Source of the DNA: DATBFX01 sp036558305
Lineage (GTDB): Bacteria > Chloroflexota > Chloroflexia > Thermomicrobiales > UBA6265
Direction of reading: 5' to 3'
Assembly: GCA_036558305.1 (NCBI GenBank)
Contig: DATBFX010000141.1
Span: forward strand, 1-33,098
Length of the DNA: 33,098 nucleotides
Shown here: positions 15,200-23,620 of the stretch, one piece after another
How the letters are laid out: each line of letters starts with the position of its first letter
Position numbering within the stretch: position 1 is the first letter of the stretch
Program-made: the position numbers and the translations under genes
The notes under the pieces: generated by a model
The model's input: the letters and a program-made list of their open reading frames with translations, nothing else
Told to the model about the DNA's origin: nothing
The model's database searches: none

Positions 15200-15744
15200 G
15201 TGAGAACTTCGCCTGGTACACCCAAGTCGACGGTGCCGACCTGTTGCAAGGCGATTTCATCGATGCCTGCCCGGTTCTGATACCGTCCTCGAACTTCATG
15301 GTGATGATATCGGCAGCGCCTGCTCGGCCCAGCGTGGGATGGCAAACCCTCGATGTCGTCGTGATGACGCAGTCGTGCGATCTCGAACAGGACAACGTGG
15401 ATCTCGTGTTGCTGTGCCCGCATTGGCCACCCTCGCGACTTGAAGAAGCGAGCGATTTCTTCAAATCGACGAAAGGGAAGGAGGACCTACGACGGGGCAA
15501 CGTGCCTGGGTATCATCTGCTGGCCCCCAGCGAGTTATCAGGATTCGAACGAGAGTTGCGCGTCGTCGACTTTCGCGCCGTCTACAGCCTGCCCCATACC
15601 TACCTTCGGCACCTGGCGTCCGAACGGGACGGTCGCCTTCGGTTGTTGCCCCCGTATCGCGAACACCTCTCGCAAGCGTTCGCCCGCTTTTTCATGCGGG
15701 TTGGTCTGCCGGCAAATATCCCGCCCTTCCGGAAGGTCCGCTGA
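15196..15744 (+). CDS. Conserved-looking hypothetical protein (QSCDLE motif)
   Basis: The coding pattern clearly starts before the first standard start (TTG 15244): the residues SENFAWYTQVDGADLLQGDF run in frame from 15199, and the only codon at the expected place is CTG 15196, overlapping the previous stop. The protein (182 aa from 15196, 166 aa from TTG 15244) contains LDVVVMTQSCDLEQDNVDLVLLC, a charged SDFFKSTKGKEDLRRGNVPG segment, a VDFRAVYSLPHTYLRHLA strand-helix, and ends PPYREHLSQAFARFFMRVGL followed by PANIPPF. I recall hypothetical proteins with the same QSCDL and LSQAFARFFMRVGLP motifs in scattered bacteria, but no function. Lower GC than neighbours and its place beside the DnaA-box region suggest mobile origin. 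Confidence 0.7.
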   Translation: MSENFAWYTQVDGADLLQGDFIDACPVLIPSSNFMVMISAAPARPSVGWQTLDVVVMTQSCDLEQDNVDLVLLCPHWPPSRLEEASDFFKSTKGKEDLRRGNVPGYHLLAPSELSGFERELRVVDFRAVYSLPHTYLRHLASERDGRLRLLPPYREHLSQAFARFFMRVGLPANIPPFRKVR

Positions 15745-15879
15745 TTCAGACAGCCCACCGTTTTCTGCAACCGCTTCCTCCGTCACGGACAAACGGACGA
15801 GAACGCTACGGCGTGATACTGAGCAATCGGGCGCAAGGATCAATGCCGTACCGACGATCTTTCGCCAGATCGGACTCCG

Positions 15880-16866
15880 TCAAATCGGGCGACACTCCAC
15901 GACAAACCGTCCCGATGGCTGACGCCCCGTCGCCGCGATCGTCAGTCCGGCCGCACCGGCCAGTTCGCGGAACTCCGTCACCGTCCGCTGCTTGCCGCCC
16001 AGCAGCACCGTCTCGATCGTCAATCCGAGCGGCGCGTCGTCCGGCGACACCCCGCCGAGGACGACGACGCGCCCGTTCGGCCGTGCCGCCTCGGCGCAGC
16101 GGCCGAGGATCGCCGTCGCCTCGCGGTCGGGCCAGTCGTTGATGATACCCTTCAGCAGGTAGAGATCAGCCCCGGCCGGCAGCGGGTCGAAGAAAGTCCG
16201 GCCGATCGTCGTCACCCGGTCGGATACCCCGGCAGCACGGAAGATCTCGTCCGATCGCGCCACCGTCCGCGGCAGATCGACCAGGGTGCCGCGGAGTGTC
16301 GGCCGGTTGTGAAGGATCTCCGCTAGTAGCGCCCCTGTGCCGCCGCCGACGTCGACCACCGTCCGCACCGCGTCCCAATCGCCGCCGACCAGGACCTCGG
16401 GATCGGGCGTGCCGTGACCCTCCGGTCCGATCAGCGCGTCGAAGTCCGCCGCGATCTTCGGGTGGGCGGCCAGGTCCTCCCAGAACGGTAACCCGAACAC
16501 CTCGTGGTACGCCGGCGCCCCCGTCCTGACGAATGTGAGCAGGGTGCCCCAGGCGTACGCCATTCGGCCGCCGAGACTGTCCAGGTCGAGACCGAGGCGC
16601 GCACCTGGATCGAGCAACGCCCTGGCCGCCTCGTTGAGCGCGAACCGACCCCGCTCCGGTTCCCGAAACACCCCTTTGCCGACCAGATGGCGGAGCACCC
16701 GCTGCAAGGCATCGGCATCGCACCCCGCCGCCGCGGCGAGCCGGTCGATCTCCGTGTCGCCGGCGTCGATGTGCTCGGCGATCCGCAGCGTCGCCGCCAC
16801 GTGGACGCACCACGGCGTGCAGAGATCGCTCAATGACCGGAGATCCGCCTGTGCTTGCTCCGCCAT
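15880..16866 (-). CDS. O-methyltransferase-family protein (dimerisation plus SAM-binding domain)
   Basis: The start ATG 16866 follows GGAAGGGG; GTG 16884 is an alternative without good spacing. The 328-aa protein has an N-terminal helical/winged dimerisation domain (WCVHVAATLRIAEHIDAG to RFALNEAARALL, residues 20-86) and a SAM-binding Rossmann domain with VDVGGGTG at 171-178 and GTLVDLP as the acidic loop. It resembles antibiotic-type small-molecule O-methyltransferases (family 2). At the place of the usual catalytic His-Asp-Trp it reads IINDWPD, with Asn replacing His, as I recall for DnrK-like members, so either a modified methyl transfer or a related SAM-dependent reaction is possible. Single gene; substrate unknown. 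Confidence 0.88.
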   Translation of the reverse strand: MAEQAQADLRSLSDLCTPWCVHVAATLRIAEHIDAGDTEIDRLAAAAGCDADALQRVLRHLVGKGVFREPERGRFALNEAARALLDPGARLGLDLDSLGGRMAYAWGTLLTFVRTGAPAYHEVFGLPFWEDLAAHPKIAADFDALIGPEGHGTPDPEVLVGGDWDAVRTVVDVGGGTGALLAEILHNRPTLRGTLVDLPRTVARSDEIFRAAGVSDRVTTIGRTFFDPLPAGADLYLLKGIINDWPDREATAILGRCAEAARPNGRVVVLGGVSPDDAPLGLTIETVLLGGKQRTVTEFRELAGAAGLTIAATGRQPSGRFVVECRPI

Positions 16867-16968
16867 CCGCCACCCCTTCCACACGTCGATGACATGCCGG
16901 ATGCGGGGCCGTAAGCGGGACGAGCAGGGTACCGCTTCCCGTATCGACCGTCGAGCCGTTTCGCCGGT

Positions 16969-17565
16969 CTACCAGGCGAAGACGAGGATCGAGCCCGCGA
17001 GGACCGTCCCCATCGCAACGTTGAACGCCCTCGCCGCGCGTTCGGTTCGCAGCACGCGCTGGACCGAGGCGCCAAACGCGAGCCAGACGAAGCAACTCGG
17101 CAATGCGGCAAGCACGAACAGCACCCCGAAGTACGCCGATTCCACAAAGGCGCTCGCCGCCCCAGCGTGCAGATAGGTACCGACCGCGCTGGCGGCGACC
17201 AGCCACGATTTCGGATTGACCCACTGGAAGGCGGCGGCCTGCCGAAATCCGACGACGCCGGTTGCGGCCGCCCCCATCCCGCGGCGAGCGGTGGCGATTT
17301 TCCAGGAGAGCCAGAGCAGAAACCCGATCCCGCACCACTTGAGTCCGTGCACGATCGTCGGCCGCTCAAGGACGAGACTGCCCAGACCGAACGCCACGAC
17401 GAACATCATGAACCCCATCCCGATCGCCACCCCGAACAGGCACGGCAAACCGCGCCGCACCCCGACACCGGCACCCGTCGAAGCCAGTATGATGTTGCTG
17501 GGCCCGGGCGTGATCGCGGCGACGATCGCGAACAGCACGAACGCGAGGGCTTGTTGGGCGGTCAT
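16969..17565 (-). CDS. LysE-family amino-acid exporter
   Basis: The start ATG 17565 gives the normal N-terminus MTAQQALAFVLFAIVAAITPGPSN, with the family hallmark TPGPSN; an upstream extension to 17613 is unlikely. The 198-aa protein has about six membrane segments (for example GVAIGMGFMMFVVAFGLG, WCGIGFLLWLSWKIA, YFGVLFVLAALPSCFVWLAFG, AFNVAMGTVLAGSILVFAW), and the FQWVNPKSWL motif after the loop. LysE/RhtB proteins export basic or neutral amino acids or their analogues. The gene diverges from an AraC-type regulator 37 bp away, a typical regulator/exporter arrangement. Confidence 0.92.
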   Translation of the reverse strand: MTAQQALAFVLFAIVAAITPGPSNIILASTGAGVGVRRGLPCLFGVAIGMGFMMFVVAFGLGSLVLERPTIVHGLKWCGIGFLLWLSWKIATARRGMGAAATGVVGFRQAAAFQWVNPKSWLVAASAVGTYLHAGAASAFVESAYFGVLFVLAALPSCFVWLAFGASVQRVLRTERAARAFNVAMGTVLAGSILVFAW

Positions 17566-17602
17566 CGAGTGGGCATCTCCGCACGCATCCGAGGTCATCC
17601 TC

Positions 17603-18559
17603 ATGCCCGGCACAGGTAGCAGATCGTGCGGCGTCGGTCTTGAACGATCGTGCGGCGAGGCGTCGTCCGATTGGCTTCGCCAGACGGCGGCCGTCGACGG
17701 TGTCGAATACCTGGAAGCCTGGTTCCGGGGCGCCGCCTATCACAAGCACCGCCACGACACCTACGCCTTCGGTTTGACCGACCGCGGCGTCCAGGCGTTC
17801 GGCTATCGCGGTGCGACCCACATCAGCCTGCCGGGCGACGTCGTCGTGCTCCACCCGGACGAACTCCACGACGGCTACGCCGGCTCGGACGCCGGTTTCG
17901 GCTACCGCCTGCTCTACGTCGAACCGGTCCTGATCTTCGAGGCGGTCCGCATGCTCCGTGGCCGCCCGCATTCGTTGCCGTTCGTGCGCGACCCCGTCGC
18001 CAGCAATCCGCGGCTGGCGACCGCGATTCGGACCGCCTTCCGGGACGGCCCCGAACCGCTGGCGATCGACGACCTCATCGTGCGACTGGCCGCGGGACTC
18101 CTCGAGGCGGACCCCTCGACCGGGCGTATCACACATCCACGTCACCTCGATCTCGCCGCGATCGAGCGGGCACGGGCGTTTCTCGACGCGGAGTGCACGC
18201 GCCTCGTCCGGTCGTGGGAGTTGGAAACCGTGACCGGTCTCACCCGCTACGACCTCGCCCGCCAGTTCCGCACCGTGGTCGGGACCAGTCCCTATCGCTA
18301 CCTGCTGATGCGACGCCTCGACGCCGCCCGCGTCCGGCTGGCGTCCCGTCGCTCGCTGGTCGACGTCGCGCTCGAAACCGGGTTTGCCGATCAGGCGCAT
18401 TTCACCCGGATGTTCACGGCCGCCTTCGGGATCACCCCGGCCCGCTACGCCGCGCTCCTGGCACCGGCAGCAACGTCATCCTGCTACGCGACGGGGCACC
18501 CGAAGCGGACCTGCGACAATTCCTCCGATCGCTCCGTGCGCAGACCGGGCCGGGCATGA
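17603..18559 (+). CDS. AraC-family transcriptional regulator
   Basis: The 318-aa protein starts at ATG 17603; no strong ribosome site is visible, so the exact start is uncertain. An N-terminal cupin-like ligand domain (YHKHRHDTYAFGLTDRGVQ, LPGDVVVLHPDELHDG, residues about 45-100) is followed by the two-helix-turn-helix domain with TGLTRYDLARQFRTVVGTSP and the AraC signature DVALETGFADQAHFTRMFTA (C-terminal 100 residues), ending GITPARYAAL. It is divergent from the LysE exporter and probably controls it, in the way AraC-type proteins sense the exported amino acid (inference). Confidence 0.9.
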   Translation: MPGTGSRSCGVGLERSCGEASSDWLRQTAAVDGVEYLEAWFRGAAYHKHRHDTYAFGLTDRGVQAFGYRGATHISLPGDVVVLHPDELHDGYAGSDAGFGYRLLYVEPVLIFEAVRMLRGRPHSLPFVRDPVASNPRLATAIRTAFRDGPEPLAIDDLIVRLAAGLLEADPSTGRITHPRHLDLAAIERARAFLDAECTRLVRSWELETVTGLTRYDLARQFRTVVGTSPYRYLLMRRLDAARVRLASRRSLVDVALETGFADQAHFTRMFTAAFGITPARYAALLAPAATSSCYATGHPKRTCDNSSDRSVRRPGRA

Positions 18560-18591
18560 CGCCGCGGCGAAACCAGAAACGGAGGGGAAAC

Positions 18592-18993
18592 ATGACCGAC
18601 GAGGAGTTCCTTCGCTTCTTCGACGGTGTCGGGCAATGGGCGGGACCGGTCCGGTTCGGGCACCGCGAGCACCTGCGGCTGGCCTGGCTGTGCCTGTCGC
18701 GCGACGGCGAGGCGCGCGGCGGCGCCCGCACGATCGCCGCCATCCGCCGGGTCGCGGCGGCGCACGGGGCGAGCGAGAAGTACCACGAGACGATCACGCG
18801 CTTCTGGCTCCGCCTCGTCGCCCACCACCTCGCCTCCGATCCCGCCGCCGTCTCCTTCGACGACTTCCTGTCGCATTCGCCGCGGTTGCTCGACGTCGGT
18901 CTGATGCGCCGCCACTATCGACCGGAAACCCTGGCCGGCGAGCGGGCGCGCCGCGAGTGGGTGGAACCGGACCTGGCGCCACTCCCGGCCTGA
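18592..18993 (+). CDS. Conserved-looking hypothetical protein, His-rich helical
   Basis: ATG 18592 follows GGAGGGGAAAC. The 133-aa protein contains VRFGHREHLRLAWLCLSRDG, AIRRVAAAHGASEKYHETIT and FWLRLVAHHLASDP, then SPRLLDVGLMRRHYRPETL. I recall this HxEHLRxAW plus YHETIT pattern in uncharacterised helical proteins of many bacteria; its function is unknown. The conserved His residues (HREH, YHETI, AHH) may bind a metal, which is inference. It lies 32 bp after the AraC regulator and could be co-transcribed with it. Confidence 0.8.
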   Translation: MTDEEFLRFFDGVGQWAGPVRFGHREHLRLAWLCLSRDGEARGGARTIAAIRRVAAAHGASEKYHETITRFWLRLVAHHLASDPAAVSFDDFLSHSPRLLDVGLMRRHYRPETLAGERARREWVEPDLAPLPA

Positions 18994-19060
18994 TTCCGCG
19001 CGCGGGATCGAAGCGCCTACCCCGCCCCGCCCCGCTCCGCATGCGGACCGGGCGACGGGT

Positions 19061-19426
19061 TCATCGTCGGCGTGATGTCGTCGGTGCCGACGTGCGTCTC
19101 GGCGAGATGTCGTCGGTGCCGACGTGCGTCTCGGCGAACGGCGCCATCGGTTTGCCCGGCACCGGCGTCGGCACCCGGTGCGGCGTCTGCGTCCCGTCCG
19201 TCGGCCGGCCGATTCCCCCGCTCACGGTCGGCGGCGCGACGGCGATCGGGTCGGCCTGATCCGGTACCGCCGATCCGATCGACTGCGTCTCGTACGACCC
19301 CGCCACGAGCGGGGCGCCGCACCGCTCGCACCGCGCATCGACCGCATCGACCATCTGCCGGTTGCCGCAGTTCGGGCACACGGCGAGACGCTTGGTATCG
19401 GTGACGTCCCCTGGATTGCGATCCAT
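19061..19426 (-). CDS. Small zinc-ribbon protein with frameshifted tail
   Basis: ATG 19426 follows GGAGGAAG on the minus strand. The 121-aa protein has a compact zinc ribbon with C17, C20, C33 and C36 (VCPNCGNRQMVDAVDARCERCG), then a Pro/Thr-rich linker. The C-terminus passes through two perfect copies of a 32-bp repeat; because 32 is not divisible by three, the second copy is read in another frame and ends in SPRRTSAPTTSRRR. In the frame that one copy would have left, the tail would have read on as TPTMNPSPGPHAERGGAG to a stop at 19017. Role unknown; such ribbons often mediate protein or nucleic-acid binding. Confidence 0.7.
   Translation of the reverse strand: MDRNPGDVTDTKRLAVCPNCGNRQMVDAVDARCERCGAPLVAGSYETQSIGSAVPDQADPIAVAPPTVSGGIGRPTDGTQTPHRVPTPVPGKPMAPFAETHVGTDDISPRRTSAPTTSRRR
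19074..19137. repeat. Perfect 32-bp tandem duplication
   Basis: The unit (starting GATGTCGTCGGTGCCGACGT) occurs twice without a mismatch at 19074-19105 and 19106-19137, inside the 3' end of the zinc-ribbon gene. The identity points to a recent duplication, and it shifts the reading frame. Confidence 0.95.
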
Positions 19427-19488
19427 CGCTTCCTTCCTCCGTCGAGCTGACTGCCGACGGAGGGACAGCACGTGGCATGCCAGTGGGG

Positions 19489-19583
19489 CGGAGGGCGGAA
19501 GAGGGCGGGGAGACTGAAAAGACTGCGGATCGAGGGCAACAGCACGTTGCCCCCCGCCTTTGTCCGCCCTCTCCCGCCCTCCG
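19489..19583. repeat. Imperfect inverted repeat in the intergenic region
   Basis: The arm 19489-19508 (CGGAGGGCGGAAGAGGGCGG) matches the complement of 19564-19583 at 19 of 20 positions, with a loop of about 55 bases. It lies between the divergent zinc-ribbon and ABM-type genes and resembles the kind of G-rich palindrome inserted at 1291-1382, though the sequences are not the same. Confidence 0.65.
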
Positions 19584-19641
19584 ATACGCGCCTGCGATAA
19601 TGCTCGCCACGGACGCCCGGATCGACTCGGAAGGGGAAGTC

Positions 19642-19953
19642 ATGTACATCGTCGTCGTGCTCTGCCGCGTGCGCCAGGAACACCTCGATGCCTTCGTCGA
19701 AGCGTCGCTCGACGACGCCCGCCACTCGGTCCTCGACGAACCGGGTTGTCTTCGCTTCGACCTCGTCCAGGACAACGAAGACGCGACAAAGATCTGGCTC
19801 TACGAGATCTATCGGGACCAGACCGCCTTCGATCACCACCTGACGACGCCCCATTACCACCGCTGGCGCACCGCCGTCACGGACTGGTTCGCCGAACCGG
19901 CCCAAGCCTCGCGCGGCCACTCGGTGTTCCTGACCGAGGAAGCGAACGGGTAG
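19642..19953 (+). CDS. Antibiotic-biosynthesis monooxygenase (ABM) domain protein
   Basis: ATG 19642 follows GAAGGGGAAG. The 103-aa protein shows the ABM pattern: strand MYIVVVLCRVRQEHLDAFVE, helix SLDDARHSVLDEPGCLRFDL, strands VQDNEDATKIWLYEIY, DQTAFDHHLTTPHYHRW and a closing TEEANG tail. The family (LsrG/YgiN-like) includes monooxygenases for quinone-type substrates and non-enzymatic dimeric proteins; the YEIY and HHLTTPHYHRW motifs are typical. Substrate unknown, cytoplasmic. Confidence 0.88.
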   Translation: MYIVVVLCRVRQEHLDAFVEASLDDARHSVLDEPGCLRFDLVQDNEDATKIWLYEIYRDQTAFDHHLTTPHYHRWRTAVTDWFAEPAQASRGHSVFLTEEANG

Positions 19954-20059
19954 CCGCGAGGTCAACGCCGTCCGATGTTCTATCCTTCGGCGTGCGCCAC
20001 TCGATCCACGCACGGTGAGTCGCTCTGGCCGTTCCGCCGACGGGAGACGCAGCTCCTCG

Positions 20060-20407
20060 TGACACGCCAAGGTGCTCATCCGGAGGATGCCGTCGCCGAT
20101 CTGCTCCCGCTGCCGGTTTGGACGGCGCGCCCCGACGGCGCGGTCGATTACGCTCACCCGTACGGGCACACCTTTACCGGGTTTACGGTCGAGACCGCCC
20201 TTCGTCGTCGCGGTCGCCCGCGAGGAGCGCGACGACCAACCGCGGGCCGTCATCACCGTGCGCGACGAAGGCGTCGGCATCCCCGCGGCCGACCTGCCCC
20301 ACGTTTTGGAGCAGCACGGCGGCACCGTCACCGTGGAGAGCCGCGAGGATCACGGAAGCACCTTCACCGTGCTCCTCCCGCTCGATACCCCACCCAGCGC
20401 GGCCTGA
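20060..20407 (+). pseudogene. Collapsed PAS-sensor histidine kinase
   Basis: Around 20095-20190 one frame reads LLPLPVWTARPDGAVDYAHP, the opening of a PAS domain. At about 20195 it switches frame and continues directly into the end of a HATPase domain: AVITVRDEGVGIPAADLPHV, LEQHGGTVTVESRE and GSTFTVLLPLD. Everything between (PAS remainder, the phospho-acceptor His helix, N-box) and also the G2 region between DLPHV and LEQHGG is missing. The remains therefore represent a kinase gene reduced to about 350 bp by deletions; it cannot make an active kinase. Confidence 0.75.
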
Positions 20408-20526
20408 TCGTTCCCAAAGACGCACCGACCGCCACGCCGGCGACGCCGCCCGCTTCGTGATCGTTCCTCGCCGCCGGCCGGCACTCTAAACGGCACGCCA
20501 AGCCCCCCCGCGATGTCTCGGGCGCG

Positions 20527-22887
20527 TCAGAGGGAGCGCTCGCGGACCGTCGCGGCGAGGTCGAGCCGCCCCACGGCGCGCACCGCCGGCCACTGGGAGA
20601 GGAGGGCAACCGCCAGGATGGCGAGGGCCGCCATCAGGTAGGTCGTCGCGCGCACGTGGAGATCGAAGCGGAAGAGATCGCTGGTGAACGCCGCCATGAA
20701 GACCGCCGCGCTCCAGCGGGCGACGACCAGGCCGGGGACGAGGGCGAGCCCGACCACGAGCAGGTTCTCGGCGGTGACCAACCAGGCGATCGTCCGCTGG
20801 CCGACGCCGGCGGTGCGCAGGGTGGCGAGTTCGACCGTCCGCTCGGCGACGGTGACGGATATCGTGCTGAAGATGAGGGCAAAGGCCAGGGCGGCGCCGA
20901 AGACGAGCATGATGCCGACGAAGACGTCGAAGAGCGCCATCAGGGCGTCGACCGCGTCGGCGAGTGCCTGGGTGTCGGCGACGGCCACCACCCCCGGCAC
21001 CGCGGCGAGCCGAGACCGCACCGCCTGCCGGTCGGCGCCGGGTTGGAAGCGCACCATGACCGCATTCGTCCCCACCTCCCCCGTCGCCTGCCGAAAGTCC
21101 GCAAGCGATCCGTAGGCGTAGGTACCCAGCGGCTCGTCGACGAAGCCCGCGACGCGTGCGGCGATCGGCCCCGTCGTTCCGGGGAGGACGAGCGCGACGT
21201 CGTCGCCGACCGCGATTCCCAGGGAGTCGCGCAGCGCGACCCCGACCAGGAGCCCCTGCGCCGGCAGCGGCTCCGGTTTGCCGTCGGTTCCGAAGAACGT
21301 GTGCATGGCAGTGCCGGGCTCGAAGGCCAGCAGCCGGGTCGGGTATTGTCGGTCGCCGGCAGCGAGCGTGGCCGGGAGATCGAGGACCGGCTCGGCCCGC
21401 GCCACACCCGCCGTCGCCGCCACCCGCCCCGTCACGGCGGCGTCGACGGTCCCGGCGGCGTAGACCTCGGCGTCCTGGCGTTGGATCTGGTCGAACTGCC
21501 GGTTTAGCAGGAAATGCGTGGTGTCCAGCATCCCCCAGGCCACGATGATCAGGACCAGGGCCAGGACGACCCCGGCGCCGGTGGTCAGGCTGCGGCGGGG
21601 GTTGCGGCCGACGTCGCGCAGCACCAGCGCGTACCGGCTCGGCAGATGCTGGAGCGGCGGCAGCACCCGCTCGGCCAAGGTCGACCGGCCGGAACCGGTC
21701 GGGGCCGGGCCGCGCATCGCCGCCGCCGGCGGCAGGCGGGACGCGGCCACCGCCGGAGAGAGCGCGGCGAGCGCGCCGACCAACACGGCGACGACGACCC
21801 CGCTCGCCACGGTCGCCGGATGACCTCCGATCACCGTCAGCGGAATCGACAACGCCGAGGTGTAGGCGCCGGAGACGACACGGGCCAGCCCGGCGCCGGC
21901 CAGCGCGCCCAGCACCCCGCCGAGCACGCACGGGACCAGTCCGAAGCCGAGGTAATGGAGGAGGATCGGCCGCGGGCGGACGCCGTTGGCCACCAGCGTG
22001 CCGATCTGGGCGCGCTGGGCGTGCACCAGCCGGGACAGGAGGACGTAGACGGTCATCGCCGCCGCGCCCAGGAAGAGGAGCGGGAAGAGCACGGCCAACT
22101 CTCCGAACCCGTCGACGTCCTCGCTGAGCGCGGCGTTCGAGGGCTGCTCCTCCCGGGTGAAGGCGGCGGTGGCGCCCGCCGCGGTTGCCAGACCGCGGAG
22201 TTGGCCGAGCGCGGCGTCGCGGTCCGTGCCCGGCGCCAGGAAGACCACCGCCTGGTTCGGTGCCGCCAGCCCCGACAGCTGCGCAGCAAGGGCCTCGGGA
22301 ACGAAGACGACGCCGAAGGTGTCGGCCGTCGTCAGGATCTCCTGGCGACTCCTGGCCGGCCAGAGGTACTCGGCGGAGGCGACGACGCCGAGGACGGTGA
22401 CGTCGTGCCAGCCGTCGGGACCGTGCAGCCGCAGGCGATCGCCGGGACGGAGCCCGTCGTGGTTCGCCAGGTGCTGCTCGACGAGGACGCCGTCCGGCCG
22501 CGCCGGGTCGAGGTATTGCCCGGTCACGACCGTCACCCGGTCGACGTCCGGTTGGTGCTGCGGCGGCAGGCCGACGACGCGCCCGAAGAGCGGCACCCCG
22601 TTCCCGACGGCCAGGGGAACGTCGGCGACGGTCCGCGTCTGGACCGCGGCCACGCCCGACACCGCCTCTGCCCGCACGGCGAAATCGGCGACGGCACCAC
22701 CCTCCACCGTCAGATCGGCGAACCGGAGGCGGCGATACAACCCGGCGTAGGACGCCTTCAGGTTCTGGTAGGACGCGTACGAGGCGCCGAAGAGGGCGAC
22801 CCCGAGCAGCGTCGTGAGGGCGACGACGGCGAACTGCGCGCGCTGGTGGTCGACGTCGCGCCAGAGTTTGCGCCAGAGGAGCCGCAC
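20527..22887 (-). CDS. ABC transporter permease with two FtsX-type domains
   Basis: The 786-aa protein starts at GTG 22887, one base after the stop of the upstream ATP-binding subunit, so the two are translationally coupled. It has an N-terminal membrane anchor (FAVVALTTLLGVALFGASYA), a large extracytoplasmic domain (about 50-255), four membrane segments (LAVLFPLLFLGAAAMTVYVLL and following), a second anchor near 445-465, a second outside domain and a final set of membrane helices (FVGIMLVFGAALAFALIFST to LMAALAILAVALLSQW). The last 130 residues carry the FtsX motif TVAERTVELATLRTAGVGQR. This is the layout of LolE/MacB-like mechanotransmission exporters, which move lipoproteins, peptides or toxins rather than transporting through a channel. 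Substrate unknown. Confidence 0.9.
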   Translation of the reverse strand: MRLLWRKLWRDVDHQRAQFAVVALTTLLGVALFGASYASYQNLKASYAGLYRRLRFADLTVEGGAVADFAVRAEAVSGVAAVQTRTVADVPLAVGNGVPLFGRVVGLPPQHQPDVDRVTVVTGQYLDPARPDGVLVEQHLANHDGLRPGDRLRLHGPDGWHDVTVLGVVASAEYLWPARSRQEILTTADTFGVVFVPEALAAQLSGLAAPNQAVVFLAPGTDRDAALGQLRGLATAAGATAAFTREEQPSNAALSEDVDGFGELAVLFPLLFLGAAAMTVYVLLSRLVHAQRAQIGTLVANGVRPRPILLHYLGFGLVPCVLGGVLGALAGAGLARVVSGAYTSALSIPLTVIGGHPATVASGVVVAVLVGALAALSPAVAASRLPPAAAMRGPAPTGSGRSTLAERVLPPLQHLPSRYALVLRDVGRNPRRSLTTGAGVVLALVLIIVAWGMLDTTHFLLNRQFDQIQRQDAEVYAAGTVDAAVTGRVAATAGVARAEPVLDLPATLAAGDRQYPTRLLAFEPGTAMHTFFGTDGKPEPLPAQGLLVGVALRDSLGIAVGDDVALVLPGTTGPIAARVAGFVDEPLGTYAYGSLADFRQATGEVGTNAVMVRFQPGADRQAVRSRLAAVPGVVAVADTQALADAVDALMALFDVFVGIMLVFGAALAFALIFSTISVTVAERTVELATLRTAGVGQRTIAWLVTAENLLVVGLALVPGLVVARWSAAVFMAAFTSDLFRFDLHVRATTYLMAALAILAVALLSQWPAVRAVGRLDLAATVRERSL

Positions 22888-22888
22888 C

Positions 22889-23620
22889 TCACCACTCCAG
22901 GGACGACGGCGCGCGCGGGGACGCCACGCATTCGTCGGCGACGATCGTCCCCGACCGCATCCGCAGGACGCGGTCGGCCATGCCGGCGATCGCCGCGTTG
23001 TGGGTGACGAGGAGGACGGTCTGGCCCCGGTCCCGGCTGACCTGACGCAGCAGCGTCAGGACCTGGCGCCCGGTCTCCAGATCCAGGGCCCCCGTCGGCT
23101 CGTCGCAGAGCAGGAGCGGCGGCGCCTTGACCAGGGCGCGGGCGATCGCGACGCGCTGCTGTTCGCCGCCCGACAGGGCGCCGGGAAAGTGGTCGAGGCG
23201 CGCGCCGAGACCAACCGCACGGAGCAGGTCGGCGCCCGGCGCGCTCGCCGCGCCGGTCAGTTCGGCGATGACCTCGACGTTCTCGCGGGCGGTCAGCGCG
23301 GGGAGGAGGTTGAAGAACTGGAACACGAAGCCGACGTGGCGCCGGCGGTAGTCGGTGAGCCGGTCGGCTCCGTAGCGGCTGATGTCTTCCCCCGCAACGA
23401 CGACCCGGCCCGCGGTCGAGGAGTCGATGCCACCGACGACGTTGAGGAGGGTCGTCTTGCCGGAGCCGCTGGGTCCGAGGACGACCACGAATTCGCCGGC
23501 CGCGATCATCAGGTCGATGCCGCGCAGCGCAGGCACCGCCGCCGCACCCGAGCCGTACGTCTTGGCGACGCCATCCAGGAGGATCGCCGGCTCGCGTGGT
23601 GGTTCGGTGCGAACGATCAC
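22889..23620 (-). CDS. ABC transporter ATP-binding protein (LolD/MacB type)
   Basis: The 243-aa protein has Walker A GPSGSGKT (49-56), the Q-loop FQFFNLLPALT, the signature LSGGEQQ (149-155), Walker B LLLCDEP (169-175), and the switch His in LLVTHNAA. It starts at GTG 23620, which overlaps the stop of a 29-codon ORF by GTGA. It pairs with the FtsX-type permease directly downstream. Together they form a type VII ABC exporter. No accessory periplasmic adaptor gene is adjacent. Confidence 0.93.
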   Translation of the reverse strand: MIVRTEPPREPAILLDGVAKTYGSGAAAVPALRGIDLMIAAGEFVVVLGPSGSGKTTLLNVVGGIDSSTAGRVVVAGEDISRYGADRLTDYRRRHVGFVFQFFNLLPALTARENVEVIAELTGAASAPGADLLRAVGLGARLDHFPGALSGGEQQRVAIARALVKAPPLLLCDEPTGALDLETGRQVLTLLRQVSRDRGQTVLLVTHNAAIAGMADRVLRMRSGTIVADECVASPRAPSSLEW

